Origin: Macrococcus equipercicus | GTDB taxonomy: Bacteria > Bacillota > Bacilli > Staphylococcales > Staphylococcaceae | Assembly: GCF_004359525.2 (NCBI RefSeq) | Contig: NZ_SCWC02000006.1 | Location: forward strand, 1-64,000 | DNA length: 64,000 nt | Reading direction: 5' to 3' | Position numbers and translations under genes: made by a program | The notes under the pieces: model-generated | What the model saw: the letters and a program-made list of their open reading frames with translations, nothing else | What the model was told of the DNA's origin: nothing | The model's database searches: none | Part shown: positions 46,932 through 56,709 of the stretch, one piece after another | Layout: each line of letters starts with the position of its first letter | Numbering within the stretch: the stretch's first letter is position 1

Positions 46932-49751
46932 ATGAGCTGGTTTGACAAATTATTCGGAGAACAATCAAATGACACACATCAGCAGCGTGAAGATGAAGTA
47001 ATGATAAAACCTAGGGAAGAAGATAATCACGACGAAATATACAGAAGACCGAAAGGAAGATTTAGATTTCCTATCGATGTTGAGACTGGAACAGAAAAAG
47101 AGGCAGAGGCAAAACCGGAATCAGCACATCCTGTTCAAAGTGACTTCGTCAATGATGATTACTTCAACAGTCGGCGGGAACGTCGTAAACGTCACCATCA
47201 GCAGCATGATGAGCCGCCTCATCCGTTGACAGAGCGCTATCATCCGGCTTATACACCACCTCCGAGCAAGACAGACATACATAAGCCGAAGTTCGTCGCA
47301 AGTGAAGTGCCGTCTGCGATTTACGGCACACGTAAAAATTTGAAGCCGGGTGAAAGCAAGGTGGTCATCACCCCGCTGACTGGCAGAAAGCCGGAAATGG
47401 TAAAACCCGTGACGCCGCCTCACCGCAGGCAGGATAACATGGTTAACGTCGAGAATGTCTATGCATCACAAATTGTCGCGGAAATCAGGCGGGAACGTGA
47501 AAAGAAAGCACAGGCCAAAAAAGCATTCGAAGAGAAACGTCAGCAGCTGAAACTTCAGAAGGAACTTGAGGAAAAGCTGATGACTGCACCAGAACAAGAA
47601 ACGCCTGATACAGAGACTGTCTATTCCTCTGCACCGGAACAAGAAACGCCTGACACAGAGACTGTCTATTCTTCTGCACCGGAACAAGAAATGCCTGATA
47701 CAGAGACTGTCTATTCCTCTGCACCGGAACAAGAAACGCCTGATACAGAGACTGTCTATTCCTCTGCACCGGAACAAGAAACGCCTGACACAGGGACTGT
47801 CTATTCTTCTGCACCGGAACAAGAAACGCCTGATACAGAGACTGTCTATTCCTCTGCACCAGAACAAGAAACGCCTGATACAGGGACTGTCTATTCTTCT
47901 GAACTGGAAACAGAATCATTGGTGCTTCAGCCGGTTCATGAGCTGATGCCTGAACTTGAAACAGTAGAAGTCATCCTGCCACCTGCTGAAAATTCGGCAG
48001 TCGAAGCACTTGTCCGTGAAACATCAGCGGTCTCTCACGTTAACGACTCCATTGATGAAGCAGTCGACGAAATGAAAGAACCGATACTCCGTCCGGTGGT
48101 CACTAAGACGAGACCATTTAATGTTGTCATGACACCGTCAGATAAAAAAAGGCTGATGGATAAAAAACAGGCTGTCACTGAGCCGTCAATAGTAGAAAAA
48201 ATAATCGATAAAATAACACCTGATTCTGCCGATGGATCTTCAGCAGAACCATCACTGCTTGAAAAAGCCATCGACTTCGTCACACCTGGTCACATAGAGC
48301 AGGAAGCGCCTGCTGTTATGGAGAAAGTGAAAGAGGTGGTGACTGGAAAAGATAAGAAACGTAAAGGGCCGAATTACCTGCTGCCTCCTGTCAGTCTGCT
48401 GGCACATCCTGAAGCGCCTGCAGCGTCTCATGAATGGGTGGAAGAGCAGCGTGCACAGCTGGATGAAGCATTATATCACTTCAACGTTCCCGCTAAAGTG
48501 GAGCATGTCGTCGTCGGTCCTTCTGTCACCCGTTATGAACTCTCAGTAGAAAAAGGAGTCAAAGTCAGCAGAATCACCAATCTGCAGGATGACATCAAAA
48601 TGGCGCTGGCAGCTAAGGATATTCGTATTGAAGCACCAATTCCCGGCACATCCCGTGTGGGCGTGGAAGTTCCGAACCTTGAAACACGGCCGGTCAATTT
48701 AAGCGAAGTCATCTTCTCCAAACGGTTTAAATTTGCAGAATCCAAGCTTATGGTCGCACTGGGTGTAAAGATCAATAATGAACCGATGCTGATGGACATC
48801 GCTAAAATGCCGCATGCATTAATCGCAGGCGCAACCGGCTCAGGTAAATCAGTGAGCATCAATGCGATTTTACTGTCGCTGCTGTACCGTAACAATCCGA
48901 GTGAGCTTAAACTGCTGCTGATTGACCCGAAAATGGTGGAGCTTGCGCCTTATAACGATCTGCCGCATTTACTCGCACCGGTCATCACTGATGTCAAGGC
49001 CGCGACTGAAAGCTTGAAGTGGATTGTTGAAGAGATGGAACGGCGCTATAAGACATTTGCCGATGTTCATGTCAGAAATATTACCGCATATAACCAGAAG
49101 TCAACTTATGACAAGCGGCTGCCGAAGATTGTCATTATTATCGATGAGCTCGCTGATTTAATGATGATGGCACCGCAGGAAGTGGAGCACTCGATTGCCC
49201 GCATTGCACAGAAAGCTCGTGCTGCAGGTATTCATATGATACTTGCGACGCAGCGTCCATCTGTCAATGTCATCACCGGCCTGATTAAAGCGAATGTGCC
49301 GACTCGTATCGCCTTCATGGTATCTTCTGCTGTCGATTCACGTACAGTGATGGATAGCGGAGGTGCTGAGAAACTGCTCGGTAACGGTGATATGCTGTAC
49401 CAAGGTAACGGCATGAACCGGCCGATTCGTATTCAAGGCTGCTATGTATCTGATGAGGAAATCGATGAAGTCGCTGCTTATATCAGGGAACAGGGGCCGC
49501 CGAACTACATGTTCAAGCAGGAAGAACTGCTCAGTAAAGTCAACGAACTCCCGCAGGATGAACTGATTGATGATGTGATCGACTACATGCAGGAAGAAGG
49601 CCAGATTTCAACTTCACAGCTGCAGCGTAGATTCCAGATCGGCTATAACAGAGCAGCACGCATCGTCGATAGCCTGGAAGACGCAGGTTATATCAGCGGG
49701 GCCAATGGTTCAAAACCAAGAACAGTGTTAATCGCAGAAAAACAACAATAG
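46932..49751 (+). CDS. sftA: FtsK/SpoIIIE-family DNA translocase SftA with 15-aa tandem repeats
   Basis: A 939-aa cytosolic DNA translocase without N-terminal membrane helices, as in Bacillus SftA (YtpS/T). Residues 1-~490 are a disordered linker; 219-323 are seven 15-residue repeats (APEQETPDTETVYSS with E/G and T/M variants). The motor domain has Walker A GATGSGKS (633-640), Walker B IIIDELADL (~736) and a C-terminal gamma winged helix (QDELIDDVIDYMQEE). It should clear chromosomal DNA from the septum before closure. Its place after ytpR matches Bacillus. Confidence 0.92.
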   Translation: MSWFDKLFGEQSNDTHQQREDEVMIKPREEDNHDEIYRRPKGRFRFPIDVETGTEKEAEAKPESAHPVQSDFVNDDYFNSRRERRKRHHQQHDEPPHPLTERYHPAYTPPPSKTDIHKPKFVASEVPSAIYGTRKNLKPGESKVVITPLTGRKPEMVKPVTPPHRRQDNMVNVENVYASQIVAEIRREREKKAQAKKAFEEKRQQLKLQKELEEKLMTAPEQETPDTETVYSSAPEQETPDTETVYSSAPEQEMPDTETVYSSAPEQETPDTETVYSSAPEQETPDTGTVYSSAPEQETPDTETVYSSAPEQETPDTGTVYSSELETESLVLQPVHELMPELETVEVILPPAENSAVEALVRETSAVSHVNDSIDEAVDEMKEPILRPVVTKTRPFNVVMTPSDKKRLMDKKQAVTEPSIVEKIIDKITPDSADGSSAEPSLLEKAIDFVTPGHIEQEAPAVMEKVKEVVTGKDKKRKGPNYLLPPVSLLAHPEAPAASHEWVEEQRAQLDEALYHFNVPAKVEHVVVGPSVTRYELSVEKGVKVSRITNLQDDIKMALAAKDIRIEAPIPGTSRVGVEVPNLETRPVNLSEVIFSKRFKFAESKLMVALGVKINNEPMLMDIAKMPHALIAGATGSGKSVSINAILLSLLYRNNPSELKLLLIDPKMVELAPYNDLPHLLAPVITDVKAATESLKWIVEEMERRYKTFADVHVRNITAYNQKSTYDKRLPKIVIIIDELADLMMMAPQEVEHSIARIAQKARAAGIHMILATQRPSVNVITGLIKANVPTRIAFMVSSAVDSRTVMDSGGAEKLLGNGDMLYQGNGMNRPIRIQGCYVSDEEIDEVAAYIREQGPPNYMFKQEELLSKVNELPQDELIDDVIDYMQEEGQISTSQLQRRFQIGYNRAARIVDSLEDAGYISGANGSKPRTVLIAEKQQ
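47586..47900 (+). repeat. 45-bp tandem repeat, seven copies, in sftA
   Basis: Seven in-frame 45-base units, 315 bases in total, with few substitutions (for example GAG/GGG, ACG/ATG), each encoding an acidic 15-mer. The minus-strand open frames here are shadows of the repeat. Confidence 0.95.
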
Positions 49752-49762
49752 GAGTGTAAACA

Positions 49763-51061
49763 ATGACGTTATATCATTTTATAGGAATTAAAGGGTCAGG
49801 TATGAGTGCGCTCGCACATATCCTTTTTGATATGGGACATGAAGTTCAAGGGTCGGATATCGAGAAAGAATTTTTCACGGAAATTGCACTGCGCGATAAA
49901 GGCATTACGATTGTGCCGTTCGCTGCTGACAATATTAAAGAAGGGATGACGATCATAGCCGGTAATGCTTTCGGTGATGACCACCCTGAAATTGTGCGGG
50001 CGAAGATGATGAATCTTGAGTTCTATCGTTACCATGACTTTTTAGGGTCATTCATGCATCAGTACACTTCTATTGCGGTCACAGGCTCTCACGGCAAGAC
50101 ATCAACGACCGGTCTGTTATCTCATGTGATGAACGGAGATAAGAAGACGTCTTATTTAATCGGTGATGGTACAGGCATGGGACTTCCGGACAGTGAGTAC
50201 TTTGCATTTGAAGCATGCGAATACCGCCGGCACTTCCTGAGTTATTCACCGGACTACGCCATTATTACGAACGTTGATTTTGACCATCCGGATTATTTCG
50301 CCAGCATGAGCGATGTGTTCAATGCGTTCCAGGAGATGAGCCGTAAAGTCAAAAAAGGCATCATTGCTTGCGGCGACGACAAAAATCTGCGCGACCTGCA
50401 GGTGACGATTCCGATTTATTACTATGGTACAGAAGAGCATAATGATGTCAGAGCCGAAAATATCATCTCTACAGCGTCCGGAACGACATTCGATGTTATA
50501 ATTGACGGCAAGTTTATTGGCAGCTTTAAGACACCGATGTTCGGTGACCATCAAGTGTTAAACGCCCTGGCAGTGATTACGGTCTGCCATCTTGAGCAGC
50601 TCGATGTTCAGAACATTAAAGACGCGCTTGAAACTTTCGGTGGCGTTAAACGCCGCTTCACCGAGAAGAAGAAAGACAATCAAGTATTGATCGATGACTA
50701 TGCGCATCATCCAAAAGAAATTAGTGCGACTATTGACTCAGCTCGCAAAAAATATGACGGCAGAACAATTGTTGCAGTGTTCCAGCCGCATACATTCTCG
50801 CGTACTGAAACGTTTCTAGAAGATTTCGCTGACAGCCTGAAAGCAGCGGACAAAGTATTCCTCTGTGATATATTCGGTTCGGCACGCGAAACGGCCGGGA
50901 ACTTGACAATCAATGATCTTGCCGTACTGATTCCAGGAGCAGAGCTGATCAGTGAAGATAATGTTGACGTTTTAAAGCGCTATATTAATGACGTTGTTAT
51001 CTTTATGGGTGCCGGAGATATTCAAAAAATCCAGAAAGCCTACGAAAATCTGTTGCAATAG
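49763..51061 (+). CDS. murC: UDP-N-acetylmuramate--L-alanine ligase MurC
   Basis: A 432-aa Mur ligase. N-terminal [14 protein letters not shown] (about residues 7-20) binds the uridine nucleotide, P-loop [13 protein letters not shown] (about 108-120) binds ATP, and [10 protein letters not shown] (about 312-321) closes the C-terminal domain. It adds L-Ala to UDP-MurNAc in the cytoplasm. The start follows AGGAG, 11 bases after the sftA stop. Confidence 0.95.
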   Translation: MTLYHFIGIKGSGMSALAHILFDMGHEVQGSDIEKEFFTEIALRDKGITIVPFAADNIKEGMTIIAGNAFGDDHPEIVRAKMMNLEFYRYHDFLGSFMHQYTSIAVTGSHGKTSTTGLLSHVMNGDKKTSYLIGDGTGMGLPDSEYFAFEACEYRRHFLSYSPDYAIITNVDFDHPDYFASMSDVFNAFQEMSRKVKKGIIACGDDKNLRDLQVTIPIYYYGTEEHNDVRAENIISTASGTTFDVIIDGKFIGSFKTPMFGDHQVLNALAVITVCHLEQLDVQNIKDALETFGGVKRRFTEKKKDNQVLIDDYAHHPKEISATIDSARKKYDGRTIVAVFQPHTFSRTETFLEDFADSLKAADKVFLCDIFGSARETAGNLTINDLAVLIPGAELISEDNVDVLKRYINDVVIFMGAGDIQKIQKAYENLLQ

Positions 51062-51070
51062 TTCAAATAT

Positions 51071-51095
51071 GTTTTAAACTATAATTGCAGGGTAA
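51071..51095 (+). promoter_or_regulatory. SigB-type promoter of ytxG
   Basis: GTTTTA (51071-51076), 13 bases, GGGTAA (51090-51095): fit to GTTT-N13/15-GGGWAW; 44 bases before ATG 51139. Confidence 0.7.
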
Positions 51096-51138
51096 AATGA
51101 GGTAGTAAAATATAGATAGGAAATAGGAGGGGTTATAT

Positions 51139-51693
51139 ATGGAATGGATACTTCCAATCGCCGGTATCATCGCGGCACTGGCATTCTTAATTCTATGTAT
51201 CGGTATCGTAGTCGTATTATTATCAGTTAAGAAAAACCTTGATCATGTCGCTAGAACTTTAGACGGCGTTGAAGGTCAGATTCAAGGGATTACACGCGAG
51301 ACTACGGACTTATTACATAAGACGAACCGTCTTGCTGAAGATGTCCAGGACAAATCAGCACGCTTAAATACGGTAGTAGATGCAGTCAAAGGAGTCGGTG
51401 GTTCTGTACAGAACTTGAACAGCTCTGTAGACCGGGTAACAAACTCTGTGACTCATAACATCGCTAACAACCAGGAAAACATCGCACAAGTTGTTAAATG
51501 GTCAAATGTAGTGATGGAAGTGCTGGATAAATGGCAGATGAGAAAACAGCGTCGTAACAGCGTCAACTTTGCTGACCAGCCAGTCTACAAAGAAGCAGCA
51601 AGTACGGCATACAATGAAGATACTGCTCATAATGGAAATGTCGACATTGTAAAAGTTAAAGCAGGATTAGATAAAAATTCTGACTTAAAATAA
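51139..51693 (+). CDS. ytxG: DUF948 general stress protein YtxG-like
   Basis: A 184-aa protein with one N-terminal transmembrane helix (about 5-30; IAALAFLILCIGIVVVLL) and a long helical, coiled-coil-like domain (KKNLDHVARTLDGVEGQ onwards), typical of DUF948. The ATG follows AGGAGGGG. A SigB-type promoter stands upstream and a terminator follows, and the neighbour is ytxH, as in Bacillus and Staphylococcus. Confidence 0.85.
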   Translation: MEWILPIAGIIAALAFLILCIGIVVVLLSVKKNLDHVARTLDGVEGQIQGITRETTDLLHKTNRLAEDVQDKSARLNTVVDAVKGVGGSVQNLNSSVDRVTNSVTHNIANNQENIAQVVKWSNVVMEVLDKWQMRKQRRNSVNFADQPVYKEAASTAYNEDTAHNGNVDIVKVKAGLDKNSDLK

Positions 51694-51701
51694 TATTTGA
51701 C

Positions 51702-51726
51702 GTTTAACCGTCGTATAAGTGGGAAT
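51702..51726 (+). promoter_or_regulatory. SigB-type promoter of ytxH
   Basis: GTTTAA (51702-51707), 13 bases, GGGAAT (51721-51726): an exact fit to the SigB consensus. The -10 overlaps the left arm of the ytxG terminator. Confidence 0.75.
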
Positions 51727-51763
51727 ATACTAAACTATAACAAGTTAAGTATATTCCCATTTT
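51720..51763 (+). terminator. Terminator of ytxG, overlapping the ytxH promoter
   Basis: TGGGAATATACT (51720-51731) pairs with AGTATATTCCCA (51748-51759), then TTTT. Transcripts beginning at the SigB promoter (about 51733) lack the left arm, so the hairpin affects read-through only. Confidence 0.65.
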
Positions 51764-51781
51764 AATTAGGAGGTCATTATA

Positions 51782-52630
51782 ATGACAAACACAAATAACA
51801 AAGACTTAACAAGTACTAACTTCGGTAAAGACAACGAGAACAAATTCGACACAGCATCAAACGTAAACACTTTTGACAAAAACAACAATTTTGACAAAAA
51901 CAACACATTAGACACAAACACAAAAACGACGTTTGACAAAGACAACAATTTCAATTCTTACGACAAAGTCAACACTTATGACAACGGTGTCAATGAATAT
52001 CCGAACAACACTTACAACCGTTCATTAAGTGCCAACACTTTAAAAGAATATGAAGTGAAAAATACGAATTACTCTACACGTGACTTTGCTTTAGGTTTCA
52101 CTGTAGGTGTTTCTCTTGGAACATTACTCGGTCTGTTATTTGCGCCTAAGAAAGATGACAAACGCGGCTATGACAATGCAGACTACAAAGGTTCTTACTT
52201 AAAAGGCAATCAGTACAAAGAAGACAACAAGCCTTCTGCAGTTGATCAGTTAAAAGACAAAGCAGCTGAAATCAAAGACAAAGCAGCGGACAAAGTTGCT
52301 GAAGTTAAAGACAAAGCACAGGATACTCAAAACAAAACAAACACAAAAAATGACAACCAGGCGACAGGCTACAATGAAGCGACAAGTCATGTGACAACTA
52401 AAGTTGAAACAGATACTGACGCTTTAGCAGCACAGCGCCGCGCAATCAAAGATGAAGTTAACGATAATTCTTTGAAAGAACCCATTGCAGTTGTTGATAA
52501 AGATTTAAACACAAACAAAACAACTTCTAAGTCAAACAATTCAACTAAAGTTAATCCAAACACTAAAGTGGATACAACTAAAACAGATTTCAAACCTGGT
52601 AACACAAACAACAAAAATAACAAAAAATAA
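51782..52630 (+). CDS. ytxH: YtxH-domain stress protein with Asn/Asp-rich N-terminus
   Basis: A 282-aa protein. Residues 1-~95 are a low-complexity Asn/Asp/Thr/Lys segment with repeats such as FDKNN. A short hydrophobic helix (about 102-120; FALGFTVGVSLGTLLGLLFAP) is the YtxH core and may anchor the protein. The rest is Lys/Ala helical (KDKAAEIKDKAADKVAE, about 160-176), then a Thr/Asn/Lys tail. The ATG follows AGGAGG. The SigB-type promoter places it in the general stress response. Most of it is disordered. Confidence 0.8.
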   Translation: MTNTNNKDLTSTNFGKDNENKFDTASNVNTFDKNNNFDKNNTLDTNTKTTFDKDNNFNSYDKVNTYDNGVNEYPNNTYNRSLSANTLKEYEVKNTNYSTRDFALGFTVGVSLGTLLGLLFAPKKDDKRGYDNADYKGSYLKGNQYKEDNKPSAVDQLKDKAAEIKDKAADKVAEVKDKAQDTQNKTNTKNDNQATGYNEATSHVTTKVETDTDALAAQRRAIKDEVNDNSLKEPIAVVDKDLNTNKTTSKSNNSTKVNPNTKVDTTKTDFKPGNTNNKNNKK

Positions 52631-52671
52631 GCGTATCTTTCAAAAGATGCATATACTTGTGATATTATAGT

Positions 52672-52698
52672 AGGGTGAATTCTCACCCTGCTTTTTTT
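52672..52698 (+). terminator. Terminator of ytxH
   Basis: AGGGTGA (52672-52678) and TCACCCT (52683-52689), followed by GCTTTTTTTT. Confidence 0.8.
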
Positions 52699-52736
52699 TA
52701 TGGGAAGAATAATTTGAAGTTAATGAGGTGTATCGA

Positions 52737-53810
52737 ATGTCTGAATTGAACCAGTTAAGAGAACGCATCGAAGAGATCAATGTGGCTATATTAGAACTGC
52801 TGTCTGAACGCGGAGAAATTGCGAAACAGATTGGTCAGGAGAAACGTAAAGCCGGTACGATGATTTATGATCCTATGCGTGAAAAAGAAATGATCAATAA
52901 ATTACAGGACTTAAATCAAGGGCCTTACGATGATAATGTCATTAAACAGCTATTCAAAGAAATCTTTAAAGCATCGACTGAGCTGCAGAAATCTGAAAAT
53001 GAGAAGCATCTCTATGTGTCTAGAAAGCTGAAAGCTGAAGATACGGTCGTGAAAACTGCTAATGGCGGTGTCATCGGCGGAGATGAGAAAATCTTCGTCT
53101 TCGGACCATGTTCTGTTGAATCTTATGACCAAGTAGAGCAGGTAGCAAAAAGTCTGGTTGAAAAAGGACAGAAATTTATTCGGGGAGGCGCATTTAAGCC
53201 TCGTACATCTCCATATGATTTCCAGGGACTCGGTGTTGAAGGTCTTAAAATATTGAAAGAGATCAATCAAAAATATGACCTTGCAGTAATATCGGAAGTC
53301 GTCGATCCCCATCACTTTGAACTGGCTGACCAATACATCGATGTATTCCAGATCGGTGCCCGCAATATGCATAATTTTGAGCTGCTGAAAGAGGCAGGCC
53401 GCGCCAACAAGCCTGTACTGCTGAAACGTGGTCTGTCAGCGTCGATTGAAGAGCTGATTTATGCAGCGGAATACATTCATGCCAGTGGTAACAGCAATAT
53501 CATCATCTGTGAGCGCGGCATCCGTACATACGAAAAAGCGACAAGAAATACACTGGACATCTCTGCCGTGCCGATCTTAAAGCAAGGTACCCATTTACCG
53601 GTGCTGGTCGATGTGACGCATTCTACAGGGCGGAAAGATATTATGCTGCCGGTCGCTAAAGCTGCACTTGCCGTCGGAGCAGACGGTGTCATGGCAGAAG
53701 TGCATCCGGATCCATCGGTTGCGCTGAGCGATGCAGGACAGCAGATGGACTTAAACGAGTTCGATGCATTCTATGATGAAATTGAACGGACAAGAAAACA
53801 ATATCGCTAG
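52737..53810 (+). CDS. aroA: Bifunctional chorismate mutase / DAHP synthase AroA (AroG type)
   Basis: A 357-aa fusion: N-terminal AroQ-type chorismate mutase (about 1-90; [19 protein letters not shown]), then type I-beta DAHP synthase ([30 protein letters not shown]). It condenses PEP and erythrose-4-phosphate to start aromatic synthesis; the mutase domain lets chorismate/prephenate inhibit it. Name follows Bacillus usage (not the EPSP synthase aroA of E. coli). ATG 52737 follows GAGGTG. It is upstream of ccpA, as in staphylococci. Confidence 0.93.
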   Translation: MSELNQLRERIEEINVAILELLSERGEIAKQIGQEKRKAGTMIYDPMREKEMINKLQDLNQGPYDDNVIKQLFKEIFKASTELQKSENEKHLYVSRKLKAEDTVVKTANGGVIGGDEKIFVFGPCSVESYDQVEQVAKSLVEKGQKFIRGGAFKPRTSPYDFQGLGVEGLKILKEINQKYDLAVISEVVDPHHFELADQYIDVFQIGARNMHNFELLKEAGRANKPVLLKRGLSASIEELIYAAEYIHASGNSNIIICERGIRTYEKATRNTLDISAVPILKQGTHLPVLVDVTHSTGRKDIMLPVAKAALAVGADGVMAEVHPDPSVALSDAGQQMDLNEFDAFYDEIERTRKQYR

Positions 53811-53841
53811 AAATTATTATGAAAACTTCATGAAAACGTGT

Positions 53842-53866
53842 TAGAATAGTATGGAAAACGATTACA
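53842..53866 (+). promoter_or_regulatory. ccpA promoter -10 and cre site
   Basis: -10 TAGAAT (53842-53847); 53853-53866 reads GGAAAACGATTACA, matching the cre consensus TGWAANCGNTNWCA at 13 of 14 positions. The site would overlap the transcript start and imply autorepression by CcpA. Confidence 0.65.
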
Positions 53867-53876
53867 GGAGGAAACT

Positions 53877-54866
53877 ATGACAGTCACCATTTATGACGTT
53901 GCAAGAGAAGCTAAAGTTTCAATGGCAACTGTATCACGTGTAGTGAACGGTAATCCTAATGTGAAGCCTGCTACACGCGACCGCGTCAATGAAGTCATCA
54001 AACGATTGAACTATCGTCCGAATGCTGTCGCAAGGGGACTTGCCAGCAAAAAAACGACAACAGTCGGTGTGATTATTCCTGATATTTCGAACATCTACTA
54101 TTCTGAGCTTGCCCGCGGGCTTGAAGATATTGCAACGATGTATAAATATCAGACCATTATTTCAAATTCGGATAACGATCCGTTCAAAGAGCGGGAAATA
54201 TTCAACAATCTGCTGAGCAAGCAGGTGGATGGTATTATCTTCCTTGGAGGTACGTTATCCAATGAAACAGCTGAACTGATTCAGACTTCTTCAGTTCCAG
54301 TTGTTGTATCAGGAACACAGGATAATGACAGTGCACTGCCGGCAGTCAATATCGACTATCATTCAGCAAGCCGTGAAATTACGGAAAAACTGCTGAAAGA
54401 CGGTGCGCGTCAGTTCGCATTCGTCGGCGGCGGATATTCTGAGAAAGCACGGCATGACGTATTGTCAGGAATGACGGAAGGGCTGAAGGACAACGGGATT
54501 ACGTTCAATGATGATGCTGTCTATGTCGGCAGCGAACAATATTTAGACGGTGAAAAAGCATTTGCACAGCTGCAAGGATTAAAACCGGATGCTATTCTTT
54601 GTATCAGTGATGAACAGGCGATCGGACTTGTCCATGCCGCTCAGGATGCCGGTCTGAATATACCGGATGACCTGCAGATCGTCAGCTTCAACAATACGAG
54701 ACTGGTGCAGATGGTACGTCCCAAGCTATCAAGCGTTATGCAGCCGTTATATGATATCGGTGCAGTAGGGATGAGACTGCTGACGAAATTCATGAATGAT
54801 GAAGAAATAGAAGATAAACAGGTCGTTCTGCCGTATCACATCGATTATCGCGGCACGACAAAATAA
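53877..54866 (+). CDS. ccpA: Catabolite control protein A CcpA
   Basis: A 329-aa LacI/GalR regulator. The helix-turn-helix is [20 protein letters not shown] (3-22), followed by the hinge [14 protein letters not shown] (about 48-61) and a periplasmic-binding-protein-like core. With HPr-Ser46-P it controls carbon metabolism through cre sites; candidates here lie before ccpA, acsA and proline dehydrogenase. The start follows AGGAGG. Its position after aroA and divergent orientation to acuC match the staphylococcal order. Confidence 0.95.
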   Translation: MTVTIYDVAREAKVSMATVSRVVNGNPNVKPATRDRVNEVIKRLNYRPNAVARGLASKKTTTVGVIIPDISNIYYSELARGLEDIATMYKYQTIISNSDNDPFKEREIFNNLLSKQVDGIIFLGGTLSNETAELIQTSSVPVVVSGTQDNDSALPAVNIDYHSASREITEKLLKDGARQFAFVGGGYSEKARHDVLSGMTEGLKDNGITFNDDAVYVGSEQYLDGEKAFAQLQGLKPDAILCISDEQAIGLVHAAQDAGLNIPDDLQIVSFNNTRLVQMVRPKLSSVMQPLYDIGAVGMRLLTKFMNDEEIEDKQVVLPYHIDYRGTTK

Positions 54867-54872
54867 CACCTC

Positions 54873-54907
54873 AAAAAGCACACTTCAACAAACAAGTGTG
54901 CTTTTTT
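54873..54907. terminator. Bidirectional terminator
   Basis: AAAAAGCACACTT (54873-54885) and AAGTGTGCTTTTT (54894-54906), between the convergent ccpA and acuC. Confidence 0.85.
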
Positions 54908-54921
54908 ATTATGCGCTGGTT

Positions 54922-56061
54922 TTATTCATAATGCTGGATGACACGTTCAAGCGTCCGCCTGTTCTTCTCTGTAATCTCCACCCGGCGTGGAATGACTGTA
55001 TAGTTTTCGCTGTCTGCATCCCACTTTGCCGGCAGAGTGACTTCAGTTTTCTTCTGCCATTTCTCGAGCCAGCTCTTTGGAAGATTACCTGAAGGCGCCG
55101 GGATGCCTTTCATGGCGAGCCAGATCTGACTCCAGGCGAGCGGGGCGACTTGAAAGATGTTGTAACCCCCGCCGCCGACTGCAATCCATTTACCGCCGCA
55201 GTAGTCATCAGCAAGCTGCTTGACGATTCTCGGGATCGCTTCGAACACGTGATGCGTGCAATGAAGATGAGTCAGGGGGTCAAGATAATGGGCGTCAGCA
55301 CCATTCTGACTGATAATCACGTCAGGTTTAAAAAAACGGCAGGCGACTTCCACGCTTTCTTTAAAGCATTCAAGGAACGAGTCATCTTCAGTATAAGCAT
55401 CTATCGGCAGGTTCATGCTGTATAAGTAGCCGTCTCCTTCGCCTTTCTCGTTAATACCGCCTGTACCGGGGAACAAGTATCTACCAGTCTCATGGATGGA
55501 ATAAGTGAAGGCATCGTCGTCATTATAGAACGCCCACTGCACGCCGTCACCATGATGAGCATCCGTGTCGATATAAAGGACGCGGGCACCGTATTTCTGC
55601 TTCATGTATTCAATGGCCACAGCACTGTCGTTATAGATGCAGAAGCCTGACGCTCTGCCGCGGAAGCCGTGATGCAGACCGCCGCCTAGGTTGCAGGCAG
55701 TCGTGTCAGCCCCGGTCATGACAATATCACAGGCGGTCAGTGTGCCGCCGACGAGCCATGCACTGCTGTCATGCATACCGCTGAAGTTGGGCGTGTCGTT
55801 TGTATTAAGGCCGTAGCTGTCGCATTTCGCCTGGCTGAGCGTACCAAGCCCTGCCTGCTTGACGGCCTCCACGTAGTCGGCAGTATGAACCAGCTTCAGT
55901 TCATCGTCTGTTGCCTTTCTTGCCGGGACCATTTCGCTGTCATCAAGAAATTCAAGTGCCTGCAGCAGCTCAGTCGTCAGCACAAGCCGCATCTGATTAA
56001 ACGGATGACTGTCTGAAAAGCGGTAGTTCAATAATTCCTCTGAATAAATGTATTTGCTCAT
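54922..56061 (-). CDS. acuC: Acetoin utilisation protein AcuC (histone deacetylase-like)
   Basis: A 379-aa class I HDAC-family hydrolase. Active-site features include IDTDAHHGDGVQWAF (about residues 170-184; the Asp-His zinc ligand set), NLGGGLHHGFRG (about 120-131) and GGGGYN. In Bacillus AcuC removes the acetyl group that AcuA places on acetyl-CoA synthetase, restoring activity. It overlaps acuB by four bases as the last gene of acuABC. Confidence 0.93.
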   Translation of the reverse strand: MSKYIYSEELLNYRFSDSHPFNQMRLVLTTELLQALEFLDDSEMVPARKATDDELKLVHTADYVEAVKQAGLGTLSQAKCDSYGLNTNDTPNFSGMHDSSAWLVGGTLTACDIVMTGADTTACNLGGGLHHGFRGRASGFCIYNDSAVAIEYMKQKYGARVLYIDTDAHHGDGVQWAFYNDDDAFTYSIHETGRYLFPGTGGINEKGEGDGYLYSMNLPIDAYTEDDSFLECFKESVEVACRFFKPDVIISQNGADAHYLDPLTHLHCTHHVFEAIPRIVKQLADDYCGGKWIAVGGGGYNIFQVAPLAWSQIWLAMKGIPAPSGNLPKSWLEKWQKKTEVTLPAKWDADSENYTVIPRRVEITEKNRRTLERVIQHYE

Positions 56062-56699
56062 AGGCCGCTGTTCTGCGGTGTTCTGACCGTGAACCCCGAG
56101 TTTTCCAGGTCGTTAATAATTTTTGTCGGATTTATCGACTGCATTCTGATCAGTACAAGCTTATAGCCTGGATTGGCCCGGTCCCGGTATACAAGAATAC
56201 TTTCGATGCTGACTTTGTTTGTATTGAACACGCGTGTGACTTCGTGCATGATGCCTGCCTGATCCGGCACGGCGACTTCAATGGCAGAGCCGGGTATAGT
56301 GACACCGGTCAGTTCAAGGAATGTATTCAGCATGTCCTTCTGTGTGACGATGCCGATGCACTGCTTGTTTCTGATGACCGGGATGCTGCCGAGCTTCAGC
56401 TCATAGAAATCGACGGCAATGTCTTCCACGAAGTCAAGCGGGTGACATGTCGTGACATTTTTGTGCATGATGCGCGTGACGGGCATGGCGAGATGGGCGG
56501 CCGGATCTTCAGTGCCGAGAATCGACGGAAGTGCCAGGTTGATGTCGCGGTCTGTGACGATACCGAGCAGCTTCATATCATTATCGACGACAGGAAGATG
56601 TCTGATGTCTTGTGACGCCATCAGTTCCAGCGCCTGTTCAATAGTTCGCTCTTCATTGATTGTAAGGCATGGGCTTGTCATAATACGTTCTACCAGCAT
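56058..56699 (-). CDS. acuB: AcuB, CBS-domain and ACT-domain protein
   Basis: A 213-aa protein: two CBS domains (about 1-60 and 75-135; RHLPVVDNDMKLLGIVTDRD, GSIPVIRNKQCIGIVT) and a C-terminal ACT domain (QAGIMHEVTRVFN). It fits the size of Bacillus AcuB, whose role in acetoin/acetate metabolism is unclear. I chose ATG 56699 with AGGAGG upstream; the longer frame is rejected. It overlaps acuC by four bases. Confidence 0.88.
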   Translation of the reverse strand: MLVERIMTSPCLTINEERTIEQALELMASQDIRHLPVVDNDMKLLGIVTDRDINLALPSILGTEDPAAHLAMPVTRIMHKNVTTCHPLDFVEDIAVDFYELKLGSIPVIRNKQCIGIVTQKDMLNTFLELTGVTIPGSAIEVAVPDQAGIMHEVTRVFNTNKVSIESILVYRDRANPGYKLVLIRMQSINPTKIINDLENSGFTVRTPQNSGL

Positions 56700-56709
56700 G
56701 TTGTTCCTC

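Noticed and set aside
47586-47900. CRISPR-like regular repeat
   Set aside because: Units are contiguous, in frame, and have no spacers; it is a protein-coding minisatellite.
47466-47919. Two long minus-strand frames over the sftA repeat
   Set aside because: They arise because the 45-bp unit is free of stops in several frames; sftA is the real gene.
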